Assembly: GCF_001307295.1 (NCBI RefSeq)
Contig: NZ_CP012700.1
Coordinates: 4,033,001 to 4,097,000, forward strand
Origin: Sphingopyxis macrogoltabida
Lineage (GTDB): Bacteria > Pseudomonadota > Alphaproteobacteria > Sphingomonadales > Sphingomonadaceae
Length of the DNA: 64,000 nt
Direction: 5' to 3'
Below, one piece after another: positions 63,995 through 64,000 of this stretch; position 1 is the stretch's first letter, and every line of letters starts with the position of its first letter. Under the pieces are notes generated by a model. The model was given only the letters and a program-made list of their open reading frames with translations. It ran no database searches and was not told where the DNA came from. The position numbers and the translations under genes are program-made.

Positions 63995-64000
63995 ATGGTT
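63995..64000 (+). CDS. Start of a gene cut by the window edge
   Basis: ATG at 63995 is preceded at 63982 by GAAGGAG, an excellent Shine-Dalgarno match at the right spacing (about 7 bases). Only the first two codons (Met-Val) are in the window, so nothing can be said about the product. Confidence 0.35.

Noticed and set aside
1..64000. CRISPR arrays, prophage, insertion sequences, rRNA or tRNA genes
   Set aside because: No regularly spaced direct repeats, no transposase or integrase frames, and no rRNA or tRNA-like sequence was recognised; the repeats found are short inverted elements in two or three copies.

Overview
The window reads as one contiguous stretch of high-GC alphaproteobacterial chromosome, almost certainly from the order Sphingomonadales (Sphingopyxis or Sphingomonas-like). 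Reasons: large TonB-dependent receptors, a tonB-exbB-exbD-exbD cluster, a DUF2093 gene, a HIG1-type small membrane gene, XseA with the typical C-terminal tail, an alphaproteobacterial RpoH-like promoter before clpB, and three families of short palindromic intergenic repeats. I see no rRNA, tRNA, CRISPR array, insertion sequence, integrase or phage gene, and almost every base lies in, or close beside, a housekeeping or envelope gene. I count 56 complete protein genes plus the first codons of one more at the right edge. No gene-free gap exceeds about 300 bases.

Layout. 0.2-5.4 kb: pbpC (peptidoglycan), an APC amino acid permease and a Bcr/CflA efflux pump. 5.6-12.8 kb: exported hydrolases (M16 peptidase, penicillin-acylase family Ntn-hydrolase, exported M17 aminopeptidase). 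12.9-15.5 kb: clpB. 15.6-27.2 kb: the most unusual part, two big TonB-dependent receptors flanking three 2-oxoglutarate/Fe(II) oxygenase genes (two aspartyl/asparaginyl beta-hydroxylase-like), a small sulfotransferase, a TPR-sulfotransferase and a small secreted two-cysteine protein. 27.5-31.5 kb: M23 endopeptidase-like lipoprotein, DUF2093, xseA and divergent purD. 31.5-38.1 kb: HhH membrane protein, Bax-inhibitor-1 family protein, thpR overlapping a low-molecular-weight phosphatase, an MFS carrier, lipoprotein sodC and ugd. 38.3-40.9 kb: tonB-exbB-exbD-exbD, the energy source for the receptors. 41.2-46.5 kb: hom, glpX and a CorC-like protein. 46.7-53.6 kb: an OmpA lipoprotein and a seven-gene minus-strand run (S9 peptidase, yhhQ, argB, yggT, folD, unknown, marC). 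53.7-56 kb: CNT nucleoside transporter, beta/gamma-crystallin-like and MliC-like proteins. 56-63 kb: minus-strand run with epoxide hydrolase, 3-hydroxybutyryl-CoA dehydrogenase, egtD-egtB (ergothioneine), cobalamin adenosyltransferase, HIG1 protein and gluQ; then an HNH endonuclease.

The best candidate for an undescribed system is the 18.8-24.1 kb hydroxylase/sulfotransferase island enclosed by two TonB-dependent receptors. The first receptor also has a 5' leader with two perfect interleaved helices (9 bp and 8 bp) ending right at the Shine-Dalgarno sequence, and part of that leader recurs before the second receptor. Function of the island is inferred from families and context only.
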